Assembly (NCBI GenBank): GCA_937890355.1
Contig: CALACW010000026.1
Coordinates: 1 to 32,709, forward strand
DNA length: 32,709 nt
Source of the DNA: CALACW01 sp002431305
Lineage (GTDB): Bacteria; Bacillota; Clostridia; Oscillospirales; Acutalibacteraceae
Direction of reading: 5' to 3'
A model generated the notes under the pieces. The model saw nothing but the letters and a program-made list of their open reading frames with translations, had not been told where the DNA came from and did not search any database. This document shows, in pieces, positions 8,037-16,465 of this stretch. The position numbers were made by a program, and so were the translations under genes. Within the stretch, counting starts at the first letter, position 1, and the number at the start of each line of letters is the position of its first letter.

Positions 8037-9872
8037 ATGGAACATTTAAAAAAACCTAATTTAAAGGACGTAACCGTCACCGGCGGTATGTGGGAGCAAA
8101 AGGACAGACTTAACCGCGAAACGAGCATTTACAGCGTGTACGACAGATTTTCGGACACAGGCAGATTCTCCGCGATTATAAACGGCTGGCACGAAGGCAT
8201 GGAGCATAAACCTCACATCTACTGGGATTCCGACATTGCAAAATGGCTCGAGGGCGCGGCGTATATCATAGCGAAGCACCCGGATAAAAAACTCGAAGCG
8301 ATGTGCGACGAGACGATAGAAGCCATTGCGAAAAGACAGGACGCGGACGGATATTTCAACTCGTACTTTCAGCAGTGCGAACCCGAGGCAAAGTTCACGC
8401 GCAGAGTCGACCACGAAATGTACTGCTGCGGTCACTTTATCGAGGCTGCTGTCGCATATGCAGAGGCAACGGGCAAAACTCTTCTGCTCGACGTTGTAAA
8501 AAAATACGTCGATTTAATCGAAAAAGTATTTATAAAAGAAAAATCGGCGCCGTTCTTTACCCCCGGACACGAGGAAATAGAGTTGGCGCTCGTAAGACTT
8601 TACGAATATACAAACGATAAAAAATATCTCGAAATGTCAAAATATTTTATCGACGAGAGAGGCAGAAACAAAGAGGACAACTACGAGTGGAACACCGAGT
8701 ACGCGCTGCAGGACTACGCACCCGTCAGGGAAATGACAACGGCGGAGGGTCACAGCGTAAGAGCGTGTTATTTATACTCGGCAATGACCGACGAAGCGCG
8801 CGAATATTCCGACGGCGAAATGCTCTCTGCGTGCGAAAAAATATTTGACAACATAATTTATAAAAGAATGTACATAACGGGCGGAATCGGCTCTACATAT
8901 CAGTCCGAGGCTTTTACTTTGGACTACGACCTGCCCGACAAGACGGCGTACACGGAGACGTGCGCGGCAATATCGCTTGCATTCTTTTCGGAGCGAATGA
9001 GCCGTACTATTCTTAATTCAAAATACGCCGATACATTCGAGCGTGCGCTGTATAACGGTATACTCTCGGGCGTTTCGCTCGACGGAAAAAGATTTTTCTA
9101 CTGCAATCCCTTAAAGGTCATCCCCCGGCTTCACTACAGAAACAAGTGCATGACGAAGCCCCACCGCGAGTTTCAGCCGTACGAGAGAGTCGAGGTTTTC
9201 GACTGCTCGTGCTGTCCGCCGAACATCAACAGATTCATTTCGTCGCTCGGCAAGTACATTTACGCTTACGACGAGACTAAAGTCGTGCTGAATCAGTTTA
9301 TCGAAAACGAGGGTGAATTCGACGGCGTTAAAATAAGCGTAAAAACCGACTATCCGACATCGGGGGCAATAAAAATAAACGCTTCGGGCATGGGGGATAA
9401 AAAACTCCTTGTAAGAATTCCCGCATGGTGCGAAACGTTTAACGTAAATAAAAATTATGAATTAAAGGACGGCTACGCGTATTTTACCCCCGATAACGGT
9501 GAAATTGAACTCAATATAACGTTCGATATGCCCGTAACGTTCGTTGAAGCCGACCCGAGAGTCGAGGAGTGCGCCGGCAGAATTGCCGTCTGCCGAGGTC
9601 CCGTCGTATACTGCGCGGAATCGTGCGATAACGGCGAGAATTTATCCGCGCTCGGACTCGATACAAATAATCCGCAGTTCGACATTGAGAATAACGACGA
9701 ATTCGAAAATACGATAACCGTAAACGGATTCAGGAACACACATGATGAAAATATGCTCTATTCAAAACTCGGTTCCGGCGAAAAAACGAGCGTCAGAATT
9801 AAAATGATACCGTTCCATGCGTTCGCAAACAGGGGCGAAAGCGAAATGTTCGTGTGGATGAACAAACAATAA
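8037..9872 (+). CDS. GH127 family glycosidase, probable beta-L-arabinofuranosidase
   Basis: A 611-residue enzyme of glycoside hydrolase family 127 (formerly DUF1680), typified by Bifidobacterium HypBA1, which releases beta-linked L-arabinofuranose. The catalytic architecture is visible: E291 (QSEAF), the Zn ligands E307 and C309 (TETCA), and C392/C393 in CSCCPPN, with C392 matching the HypBA1 nucleophile Cys417. The E291-E307 spacing (16) equals that of HypBA1 Glu322-Glu338. The N-terminal alpha/alpha barrel is followed by a beta-rich C-terminal half. No signal peptide is present, so it should be cytoplasmic and act on imported oligosaccharides. ACGGAG upstream supports the start. No promoter is visible between the preceding terminator and this gene. 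Confidence 0.92.
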   Translation: MEHLKKPNLKDVTVTGGMWEQKDRLNRETSIYSVYDRFSDTGRFSAIINGWHEGMEHKPHIYWDSDIAKWLEGAAYIIAKHPDKKLEAMCDETIEAIAKRQDADGYFNSYFQQCEPEAKFTRRVDHEMYCCGHFIEAAVAYAEATGKTLLLDVVKKYVDLIEKVFIKEKSAPFFTPGHEEIELALVRLYEYTNDKKYLEMSKYFIDERGRNKEDNYEWNTEYALQDYAPVREMTTAEGHSVRACYLYSAMTDEAREYSDGEMLSACEKIFDNIIYKRMYITGGIGSTYQSEAFTLDYDLPDKTAYTETCAAISLAFFSERMSRTILNSKYADTFERALYNGILSGVSLDGKRFFYCNPLKVIPRLHYRNKCMTKPHREFQPYERVEVFDCSCCPPNINRFISSLGKYIYAYDETKVVLNQFIENEGEFDGVKISVKTDYPTSGAIKINASGMGDKKLLVRIPAWCETFNVNKNYELKDGYAYFTPDNGEIELNITFDMPVTFVEADPRVEECAGRIAVCRGPVVYCAESCDNGENLSALGLDTNNPQFDIENNDEFENTITVNGFRNTHDENMLYSKLGSGEKTSVRIKMIPFHAFANRGESEMFVWMNKQ

Positions 9873-9906
9873 TTTATTGCCCCAAACACAAACATTCTTT
9901 ATGTAG

Positions 9907-10062
9907 TACTCTGTAACGCCTAAAAGTTTACATCTGATTGCAAGTATGGCTGTGTTTAACAAGGATGAAAACGCAGGCAGGCTGGCGCCTGTCAAGTTTG
10001 AAGACGCAGTTAAACGCTGTCATACGCCGTAATGCTTGTAAAGTTTTAGGTGGTACAGAGTA
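9907..10062 (+). mobile_element. E2 MITE-like element, copy 1 (nested inside E1 copy B)
   Basis: A 156-bp element from TACTCTGTAACGCC to GGTACAGAGTA. Its ~26-bp terminal inverted repeats match at 23 positions. It is flanked on both sides by GTAG (9903-9906 and 10063-10066), a 4-bp direct repeat that reads as a target-site duplication. Removing the element and one GTAG rebuilds the uninterrupted E1 left end, as found at 6312 and 25151. The second copy at 20515-20671 differs by four substitutions and one base. No ORF is present, so mobilisation would need a transposase from elsewhere. Confidence 0.85.
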
Positions 10063-10213
10063 GTAGGGGAAGACATTGTCTTCCCGGGGTAAAGGCAGAA
10101 AATTTTTAAATATGATTTTTGCCTTCGGAAACCCGGGAATTTCATATTGCTGACGCAGATTTATTATTTATAAAACCGTAAGTCTCATGCGGGAAGACAA
10201 TGTCTTCCCCTAC
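10063..10213 (-). mobile_element. E1 palindromic repeat element, copy B (interrupted by E2)
   Basis: A 151-bp E1 copy whose core runs in the orientation opposite to copies A and D (GGGGTAAAGGC on the left, GCATGAGACTTAC on the right when read as complement). The E2 element has inserted at its left end, leaving GTAG on both sides. It occupies the gap between GH127 and the hydrogenase operon, two genes that converge here. Confidence 0.8.
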
Positions 10214-10260
10214 ATATATTGTTAAATTCCGACAAATAAATCTTTGCGATAATCATTATA

Positions 10261-10303
10261 AAACCGCGCGAGTGTCAACAAAATCGGCACTCACGCGGTT
10301 TTT
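10261..10303. terminator. Bidirectional terminator between GH127 and hydA
   Basis: AAACCGCG...GAGTG (10261-10274) pairs with CACTC...CGCGGTTT (10288-10301). It has T residues on the plus side and A residues on the other, so it can end transcripts from either direction. The stop codon of the hydrogenase gene is 4 bp away, so it mainly ends the seven-gene minus-strand operon. Confidence 0.85.
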
Positions 10304-10306
10304 CTG

Positions 10307-11731
10307 TCATTTCAGCATTGCAATCGCGTCGGAAATCGTCTTTTCAAGCGCTTCCTTGCCGTAATCGTCAACCTGTTTTTTATTCTTTTCACCGTGGGTC
10401 AGGCATCCCGCGCCGCCGATACATCCGCCGGTGCACGCCATACCCTCGATAAAGTTTGCGTCGAGGATATTTTTGCTCTTTTTAAGAAGCGCGACACGGC
10501 AGTTCTCGATTCCGTCGCACGAAAACGGCTTTAATTCAAAGTCCGTTACGCCGTGCTCCTTGATACCCTCCGCGACCGCGTCGGAAAGTCCTCCGCAGCG
10601 GGCGAATATTCTGCCGAAATACGAGGCGTTGTCAAGTACGCCCTCCTCGAGCGAGGTTATGTCGATATCCCTTGAATCGAACAAAGCCTGCAGTTCCTCA
10701 AACGTCATTGCGACATCAACCCACGGCTTGACCTCGTCCTTCTGAACCTCCATTTTCTTTGCCGTGCAGGGTCCAATAAATACGACCTTGCAGGGAGCCT
10801 CATGCTCCTTGATATACTTCGCGATAGTCGCCATGGGCGAAAGATTATGCGAAACGAACGGCTTTATCGTCGGGAATGATTTTTCGATATAGCTTACAAA
10901 TGCCGGACAGCACGAGCTTGTAAGGAATCCCTTTTCTACAAGCTCCCTTGACTCCGCGTCGGCGACCATGTCCGCGCCGAGAGCCGCCTCGACGACGGTA
11001 TAGAATCCGAGTTCTTTAAGTCCGGTTACTACCTGACCGAGTTTTGCGTAGGTAAACTGGCTCGAAATCGACGGAGCAACGACCGCGTAAACCTTGAAAT
11101 TCTTATTGTTATCGCTCTTTTTGATAAGATCGATAACGTCGAGAATATACGACTTATCGGTTATCGCGCCGAACGGGCACTGGTAAACGCATGCTCCGCA
11201 GGAGATGCATTTGTTATTGTCAATCGCCGCCGCCTTGTCCTCGTTCATGTGTATGGCTTTTATCTTGCACGCGTTCTCACACGGACGTTTACGGCTGATA
11301 ATCGCGGTGTAGGGACAGACCTTTGCGCATGAACCGCACTCCTTGCATTTCGTCTTGTCGATATGTGCGACGTGGTTACGGTCAAATGTTATCGCGCCGA
11401 AACGGCACGCGTCCTCACAGCGGTGCGCAAGACAACCTCTGCATGCGTTGGTAACTTCGTATCCGCCCATGGGGCACTCGTCGCACGCCGTTTCGATAAC
11501 CTCGATAACGTTCGGATTTTCCTTATGCCCGCCCATTGCAAGCTTAACGCGTTCCTCGACTATGGCGCGCTCTTTGTAAATACAGCATCTCATTGTCGGC
11601 TCCTTACCGGGAACTATCGTCTTAGGAATTTCGTACAGATTCTCGAGCAGTTCGTCGTTCCACGCAAGGCGCGAAACCTCGCGGAGAACCTTATACTTCA
11701 AATACTGTACCTTTGTGTCAAATTTTCTCAT
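10307..11731 (-). CDS. [FeFe] hydrogenase, catalytic type with ferredoxin clusters
   Basis: A 474-residue monomeric FeFe hydrogenase (proton reduction or H2 oxidation with ferredoxin). The H-cluster motifs are L1 TSSCCPAF (271-278), L2 GPCTAKK (320-326) and L3 MACTGGCIGGAGC (431-443). Two CxxCxxCxxxCP ferredoxin clusters lie at C129-C139 and C175-C185, and additional cysteines lie between 83 and 109. The motifs differ from the group A consensus (MPCxxK, GGGxP) and resemble what is described as group B in clostridia; that subgroup call is tentative. It is the last gene of the operon, 16 bp after the phosphatase gene, with a weak AAGGGTGAG ribosome-binding site. Maturases HydE, HydF and HydG are not in the window. 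Confidence 0.93.
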   Translation of the reverse strand: MRKFDTKVQYLKYKVLREVSRLAWNDELLENLYEIPKTIVPGKEPTMRCCIYKERAIVEERVKLAMGGHKENPNVIEVIETACDECPMGGYEVTNACRGCLAHRCEDACRFGAITFDRNHVAHIDKTKCKECGSCAKVCPYTAIISRKRPCENACKIKAIHMNEDKAAAIDNNKCISCGACVYQCPFGAITDKSYILDVIDLIKKSDNNKNFKVYAVVAPSISSQFTYAKLGQVVTGLKELGFYTVVEAALGADMVADAESRELVEKGFLTSSCCPAFVSYIEKSFPTIKPFVSHNLSPMATIAKYIKEHEAPCKVVFIGPCTAKKMEVQKDEVKPWVDVAMTFEELQALFDSRDIDITSLEEGVLDNASYFGRIFARCGGLSDAVAEGIKEHGVTDFELKPFSCDGIENCRVALLKKSKNILDANFIEGMACTGGCIGGAGCLTHGEKNKKQVDDYGKEALEKTISDAIAMLK

Positions 11732-11747
11732 TTTATTTCTCTCACCC

Positions 11748-12920
11748 TTAAAAATAGCTAACCTTAATCCTCTTGCCCATCTGTTTAAGACAAGCGGAAA
11801 GCTCCTCTACAAGATTCATTTTTATATTAAAGTTAATAGGCAAATCGGGGTTCTGATGCGCGGGATTTACCGCCCTGCCGACGTAGAAATTGATATCCGT
11901 CGCCTCTTCGAAAAGCATACGGCATATCATCGACGCGCCGTCGCGTCCAACGCTCCAGACGGAGTAAAGCTCGTTTTTGTCAAGCGTGTCCTTAGCGTAC
12001 TCTATAACTTTATTTATCGTAATAACTCCCTCGGTAACGAGGTCGACCCCCTCTATTTCGGCGGTCGGGGGAACGTCGCTTTTTACAAAATTCAAAGACG
12101 CTTTAAGCGGTTTGTGAAGATATTTCGCGGCAATCGACGACGTGGTTCCCCCGCAGACGATATGCTTGCCCTCTTTCGAGAAGAACAGCGACATCATCCT
12201 GTCACAGTCGTCGGGATGTCTCGGCGGACCGAAAAGAATGTTCATCGGCTCGCGTTTTCTGATTCTTACAACACACGCCGTCGCGTCGTCTCCGGGTTTG
12301 AATCCGTACTGCTTGTCGCACTCGTCGACAAGGAGCGTCGACAGCGTTTTCGCCGTATATCCGACGGGCGCGAACGTCTCCATAAACTCGATTATATCCT
12401 CGCGTTTCCAGCCGAAATTATACGCAAGTCCTATGCCCGCGTGCGGACAGCCGTCGCTCATTGCAATGAAAATATCGTTTTCCTGCAATTTTATAACCGA
12501 CTTGTAAATCTTTTTGCCGTCGATATTAAGCTCACTTTTCGGATAGTCGTAATTTACACAGTCACGAAGCAGTATAACGAGCGGATTGTCGTACTGAATA
12601 AGTTCGGCGGTGTCGTTATTTATAATATGAATTATCGTAAACGTCGAATACGCGACTCCCCTGACGGAGCATATCGGAAGCGTGGCGGCAATCGTCGAAA
12701 CGCACTCCTCGAGCGGAAGCCCCTCCGCCATCATGGTCGATATTATTTTCGAGGTAAGCGTAGACAAAATACTCGCCTTGACTCCGCTGCCGAGTCCGTC
12801 CGCGAGAACTATCACCGACGAATTATCGTTCTGCTCGATAATCTCGACATGATCTCCGCACAGCTGTTCACCGTCGTGATTTATGCTTTTGTAACCGATA
12901 TCGGCGCACAGATTATTCAT
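11748..12920 (-). CDS. SpoIIE/PP2C-family serine phosphatase
   Basis: A 390-residue protein. Residues 1 to about 220 form a PPM/SpoIIE-type Mg/Mn phosphatase: GDHVEI (D23), LADGLGSG (40-46, metal-binding D41-G42), AMSDGC (153-158, D156) and GDDATACVV (210-218, D211/D212). The remaining ~170 residues are an additional domain I do not recognise. No membrane segment is present, so it is cytoplasmic. It overlaps the upstream sensory hydrogenase gene by 8 bp and is followed by the catalytic hydrogenase, an arrangement known from clostridial group C hydrogenase clusters. The likely role is to dephosphorylate a regulator in response to the redox or H2 signal read by that sensor. The substrate is not shown by the sequence. 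Confidence 0.88.
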   Translation of the reverse strand: MNNLCADIGYKSINHDGEQLCGDHVEIIEQNDNSSVIVLADGLGSGVKASILSTLTSKIISTMMAEGLPLEECVSTIAATLPICSVRGVAYSTFTIIHIINNDTAELIQYDNPLVILLRDCVNYDYPKSELNIDGKKIYKSVIKLQENDIFIAMSDGCPHAGIGLAYNFGWKREDIIEFMETFAPVGYTAKTLSTLLVDECDKQYGFKPGDDATACVVRIRKREPMNILFGPPRHPDDCDRMMSLFFSKEGKHIVCGGTTSSIAAKYLHKPLKASLNFVKSDVPPTAEIEGVDLVTEGVITINKVIEYAKDTLDKNELYSVWSVGRDGASMICRMLFEEATDINFYVGRAVNPAHQNPDLPINFNIKMNLVEELSACLKQMGKRIKVSYF

Positions 12921-14586
12921 CGGTTATCGACTCCTTTAATTTATAAAGCGCGATTTTCGTCTCCGCCGCGGTCTCGCCCAGAAGCGAAGCTATATCCTGA
13001 ACTATACGCATCTGCTTGTCTACGACTCTGTCGGCAATTTCAACGGTCTGACGGCTTATACGTTCTTTCTTTTCGCGCTGAGTCTCCTCCTCTGTCACGT
13101 CTCTCAATATGCATACAAGAAGTCTGTACTCCCTGTCGTAAACTATGGTTTCCTCGACGTACTTTTCGTATTCGGCAAGGTAAATCCGCTTGCCCTCTAT
13201 GCGCGAACCGGATTCAAGCACAGTGTAAAAATCCGCCGTGTCCATAATTCTGATAACGTTATCGCCGAGAATATCGGCGGCATAGCGCAGGTTCATAATT
13301 TTAAGAGCCGCCTTGTTAATCTGCTGAACCTCTAATTTTTCATTCAATACTATAAGACCGTTGGGCGTGTTTCTGACTATCGTGTCGGAAAAGCTCTCCG
13401 CCTTGTCTTTAAGATACGGCAGACACATCGAAATTTCCGCCTTGCCCTGGAATATTGCAACCGCCTTTTCCCGGCATGTGTTATATCCGCACGATCCGCA
13501 GTTTAATTCGTCCTCGGGCTTCATCTTGCCCATCTGGCGTAAGATTTCGCGGATTTCGCTCTCCGACGGGGGCTGTAAACGGCGTTCAATCGCGGTAAAA
13601 GTTTTTCTCAATTCTTTTTCTTCGGGCTGATTGACGTTAAAATCCTTTTTGCCCGCGTACTGAGCGACAGCCATATAATCCTTAACGGGCGCACGGTTGA
13701 ACTTCTCCATAACGGGACCGCCGATACAGCTTCCCGCGCAGGCGTTCATCTCGATAACGCACCTGTGAATTTTGCCGTCCTCTATATCCTTTAACGCGGC
13801 GATACAGTTGTCCGTTCCGTCTATCGCCATGTATGTATAATTCGGATTTTCCCTCGATAAAGTTTTGAGAACACCGCCCGCCGTGGGGAATATTCTCGCC
13901 CGGCTCTCCTCGTCGGAGTCCTGAATATTCTCTATCTCGATATTTTCCTCTTTAAGCCACGCGGTAAGCTCGTCGAACGTAAGAACCGCGTCAACCATTC
14001 CCTCATAATACTGCGCCTCGTCCTTTTTCGCAACACACGGACCGATAAACACTGTTTTTGCGCCGGGAATTCGTCTCTTAATATCCTTGCAGTGCGCCTG
14101 CATCGGAGAGAGAACGTCGGCAAGGTACTGTAAAACGTCGGGGTGGTATTTCTGTATAAGTAAATTTACCGAATGACAGCACGAGGTTATAATGATATCC
14201 CTGTTCTCCTCGTCTATCATGCGTTCGTATTCTTTTTTTACGATAGTCGCGCCGACAGCCGTTTCCTCCGCGTCGGTAAATCCGAGTTTTTTAAGAGCGG
14301 GGCGCATGGCGTTTATGCCCGCGCCGTGATAATTCGCAATAAACGACGGCGCAAGACTCGCGATAACCGGTTCGCCGGACTGTAAGAGAACTTTTACTTT
14401 CTCCGTCTCGTCGACTATCTGTTTTGCGTCCTGGGGACATACGACGAAGCAGTGCCCGCACATTATACATTCGTTTCCGATTATGTACGCCTGATTGCCC
14501 GAAAATCTGATCGACTTGACAGGACAGTGGCGTATGCATTTATAACAGTTTTTACAGTTCGATTTTTTAAGAGTAAGACATTCCAT
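12913..14586 (-). CDS. Sensory [FeFe] hydrogenase-like protein with PAS domain (group C, HydS-type)
   Basis: A 557-residue protein. Modules in order: a 2x[4Fe-4S] ferredoxin domain (C11-C21 and C40-C50); an H-cluster domain with L1 TSCCHS (134-139), L2 GPCVAKKDE (182-190) and L3 NACAGSCIGG (281-290); a small iron-sulfur module CGSCGYNTC with C388 (363-388); a PAS domain at about 400-500; and a short coiled-coil tail. L1 has His where catalytic enzymes have Pro, as described for putative H2-sensing group C enzymes. No kinase domain is attached, so output probably goes through the adjacent phosphatase and kinase. The start is supported by GAGGGAAAA. It follows the 2Fe-2S gene by 3 bp. Confidence 0.9.
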   Translation of the reverse strand: MECLTLKKSNCKNCYKCIRHCPVKSIRFSGNQAYIIGNECIMCGHCFVVCPQDAKQIVDETEKVKVLLQSGEPVIASLAPSFIANYHGAGINAMRPALKKLGFTDAEETAVGATIVKKEYERMIDEENRDIIITSCCHSVNLLIQKYHPDVLQYLADVLSPMQAHCKDIKRRIPGAKTVFIGPCVAKKDEAQYYEGMVDAVLTFDELTAWLKEENIEIENIQDSDEESRARIFPTAGGVLKTLSRENPNYTYMAIDGTDNCIAALKDIEDGKIHRCVIEMNACAGSCIGGPVMEKFNRAPVKDYMAVAQYAGKKDFNVNQPEEKELRKTFTAIERRLQPPSESEIREILRQMGKMKPEDELNCGSCGYNTCREKAVAIFQGKAEISMCLPYLKDKAESFSDTIVRNTPNGLIVLNEKLEVQQINKAALKIMNLRYAADILGDNVIRIMDTADFYTVLESGSRIEGKRIYLAEYEKYVEETIVYDREYRLLVCILRDVTEEETQREKKERISRQTVEIADRVVDKQMRIVQDIASLLGETAAETKIALYKLKESITDE

Positions 14587-14589
14587 AGA

Positions 14590-14844
14590 TTATTTTCCCT
14601 CAAATCGGCTTAAAACGTTGTTTTTGAAAAACTCGTCAAAGTTTTCGGGCGTAACGCCCGTGAATATTTCGTCGTCAATTGTAACCGTAACGCCAACGCG
14701 GTTGCATTTGCCGGTGCAGAAGCTTCCCGCAAGCGTAATATCGTCGGAGAGCTTATACTTTTCTATCGCGCTCTGAAAAAGCCCGACAAGAGCCTCGGTT
14801 CCTTTAAGGTGGCAGGAAGAACCTACGCATATCTGTATTATCAT
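14590..14844 (-). CDS. Thioredoxin-like [2Fe-2S] ferredoxin (second of a pair)
   Basis: An 84-residue protein with the C-x4-C...C-x3-C pattern of NuoE/thioredoxin-like 2Fe-2S ferredoxins: CVGSSC near the start and CTGKC near residue 44. It resembles the preceding gene product (same CxGSSC and CxGKC), which points to a tandem duplication. ATG 14844 is chosen because residues before it would come from a TTG that lies inside the upstream stop region. The upstream stop is 8 bp away. It probably passes electrons to or from the hydrogenase proteins of the operon. Confidence 0.85.
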   Translation of the reverse strand: MIIQICVGSSCHLKGTEALVGLFQSAIEKYKLSDDITLAGSFCTGKCNRVGVTVTIDDEIFTGVTPENFDEFFKNNVLSRFEGK

Positions 14845-14852
14845 AGCCGATA

Positions 14853-15092
14853 TCAAACCTTTTTAAGTATATTTTCGTTAAAGAATTCATCTACGCCGTC
14901 GGGCGATACGGAGAAAAATTCCCCGTCGACCGTCACGCAGACCCCCTCGCGGCATTTGCCCATACAGAACGTTCCGGCAAGCTCCGCCTTGTCTCCGATA
15001 CCGTTATCATGTATTAGCTGCTGAAGACGCTCTACGACTGCGCGCGAGCCTCGGATGTGACATGAAGAGCCGATACATACGGTTATTTTCAT
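14853..15092 (-). CDS. Thioredoxin-like [2Fe-2S] ferredoxin (first of a pair)
   Basis: A 79-residue protein beginning MKITVCIGSSCHIRG and carrying GTFCMGKC near the middle: the four cysteines of a NuoE-like 2Fe-2S site. An upstream in-frame extension runs into the kinase gene and is Arg-rich and unlike the family. ATG 15092, with AGGGGGAA before it, is therefore taken as the start. It follows the kinase gene by 14 bp. Confidence 0.86.
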   Translation of the reverse strand: MKITVCIGSSCHIRGSRAVVERLQQLIHDNGIGDKAELAGTFCMGKCREGVCVTVDGEFFSVSPDGVDEFFNENILKKV

Positions 15093-15106
15093 TGTGACGT
15101 TCCCCC

Positions 15107-15859
15107 TTATTCTTCGTGATCTCTGACGTCTATTTTCTGCTTTAAAAACTCTCTCTGTTCTTCGTTTCCGCGGACGGTCTCCGCGGCGACGATAATCGGC
15201 GTCCATTTTTGAACGTAATCTATATCCGTATTTGATTTTTCACAATATTTTTTAATGTACATTTCGGCGACGGCAAGTCCCCAGTTCATTCTCAGCGACA
15301 GATATGTTCTGACGGCGTCGGCTGAGGCGTTGCCCTGCGCCGCGTGCGACCAGTCGATGATAAACGGCGTGCCGTCCTCGGTTATTACGACGTTGGACGG
15401 GTGAAAATCGCCGTGGCAGAGTTTAAAATGTGCGGGCATTGCCGTGAGTCTGTCGTAAAGGTCGTATCTGTCCGTAGCCGAGAGGTCGGATTTTTTTATG
15501 TATCTTTTAAGCTTATCCTTGAGCATTACGAGTCCCGGACATGTTTTCGAGTGAACCTCGACCTGAAGAGAGGTAAACGTTTCTAGATACTCGTCCGTAT
15601 TTTCGGGATGCTCCTGCATCATTTTCGATATCGTCGTGCCGTTTATATAGTCGGTGACGAGAGTCCATTTGCCATCGTGCTTTGCTACTTCTATTACCTT
15701 GGGAACGTTTAATCCCGTCTCCTCAATTCTCGCCTGATTCAGCGCCTCGTTGAAGATGTCGGCTTTAGAATAGTCGTCGTTAAAAACTTTTAATTTCAAA
15801 TTTCCGTCACGGTAGACGGTTTTGCTGTTTCTTACAGCTATCATTCTGTCCTGCGTCAT
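15107..15859 (-). CDS. APH-fold phosphotransferase in the hydrogenase operon
   Basis: A 250-residue kinase of the aminoglycoside phosphotransferase/choline kinase superfamily. The Brenner-type catalytic motif is LCHGDFHPSN (147-156, catalytic D151, N156) and the Mg-binding motif is IIDW (167-170, D169). The N-lobe has a nucleotide-binding strand pattern and LVTDYINGTTI near the hinge. Family members phosphorylate antibiotics, small metabolites or proteins. The setting, between a phosphodiesterase and a sensory hydrogenase/phosphatase set, argues against antibiotic resistance and for a regulatory or metabolic substrate; this is inference. GGGGGAA precedes the start. The upstream gene ends 18 bp before it. 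Confidence 0.85.
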   Translation of the reverse strand: MTQDRMIAVRNSKTVYRDGNLKLKVFNDDYSKADIFNEALNQARIEETGLNVPKVIEVAKHDGKWTLVTDYINGTTISKMMQEHPENTDEYLETFTSLQVEVHSKTCPGLVMLKDKLKRYIKKSDLSATDRYDLYDRLTAMPAHFKLCHGDFHPSNVVITEDGTPFIIDWSHAAQGNASADAVRTYLSLRMNWGLAVAEMYIKKYCEKSNTDIDYVQKWTPIIVAAETVRGNEEQREFLKQKIDVRDHEE

Positions 15860-15877
15860 TTTATTTCCCCCGATGTA

Positions 15878-16426
15878 TCATTCATTGATACGATATTCGT
15901 TTTTAATATTATTGTCAAGGTCTTTGAACGAAAAAACGCCGTTTTCCAGTATTATATATCCGCGGTGCGAATTCTCTTTGGGAATCGAGACCGAGCCGGG
16001 ATTTAAGTACGTGTAATTTTCATGTTTAACGATTTTCGGAACATGCGTGTGCCCGTACAGAAGTATGTCGCCTTTTTGAATGGGAGGCAGATTGTTTTCG
16101 TTGAATTTATGACCGTGCGTCATGTATATAAGCCTGCCCTGTTCGCAGAGAATCGCATAGTCCGCAAGTATCGGAAATTCAAGCACCATCTGGTCAACCT
16201 CCGTGTCGCAGTTGCCCCGAACGCAGAGTATCTCGTTCTTTAATTCGTTAAGCATAGGGATAACCTTTTTCGGCGCGTAGCCCTCGGGCAGATCGTTCCT
16301 CGGTCCGTGATAGAGAATGTCGCCGAGCAAAATAAGCCTGTCCGCATTTTCTTTTTTATAACAGTCAATAAGCTTCCCGCAGTAATACGCGCTTCCGTGA
16401 ATGTCGGAAGCTATCATGTATTTCAT
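15878..16426 (-). CDS. YfcE-type metallophosphoesterase
   Basis: A 182-residue calcineurin-like phosphodiesterase close in length to E. coli YfcE (184). Metal-binding motifs: SDIHG (D8, H10), GDILYHGPRND (D36), RGNCD (N72), THGH (H104) and YGHTHVP (H126, H128). YfcE hydrolyses phosphodiester model substrates with Mn; its physiological substrate is unknown. ATG 16426, preceded by AGGGGA, is chosen over an upstream ATG because the family N-terminus is MKYMIASDIHG. It is the promoter-proximal gene of the operon, so the whole hydrogenase set may be co-transcribed with it. Confidence 0.9.
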   Translation of the reverse strand: MKYMIASDIHGSAYYCGKLIDCYKKENADRLILLGDILYHGPRNDLPEGYAPKKVIPMLNELKNEILCVRGNCDTEVDQMVLEFPILADYAILCEQGRLIYMTHGHKFNENNLPPIQKGDILLYGHTHVPKIVKHENYTYLNPGSVSIPKENSHRGYIILENGVFSFKDLDNNIKNEYRINE

Positions 16427-16465
16427 TTTCAATCGTCCCCTATCTATCCTACCTATCCATGATAT

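Noticed and set aside
11715..13247. A 510-codon open frame on the plus strand
   Set aside because: It is antisense to the phosphatase and sensory hydrogenase genes, is Arg-rich with no recognisable domain, and arises from the GC-rich third positions of those genes.
14853..15206. Longer form of the first 2Fe-2S protein (117 residues)
   Set aside because: The additional N-terminus is Arg-rich, overlaps the kinase gene and is unlike the family. ATG 15092 has a good ribosome-binding site.
15107..15859. Aminoglycoside resistance gene
   Set aside because: The fold fits, but the operon context and lack of mobile resistance surroundings make another substrate more likely.
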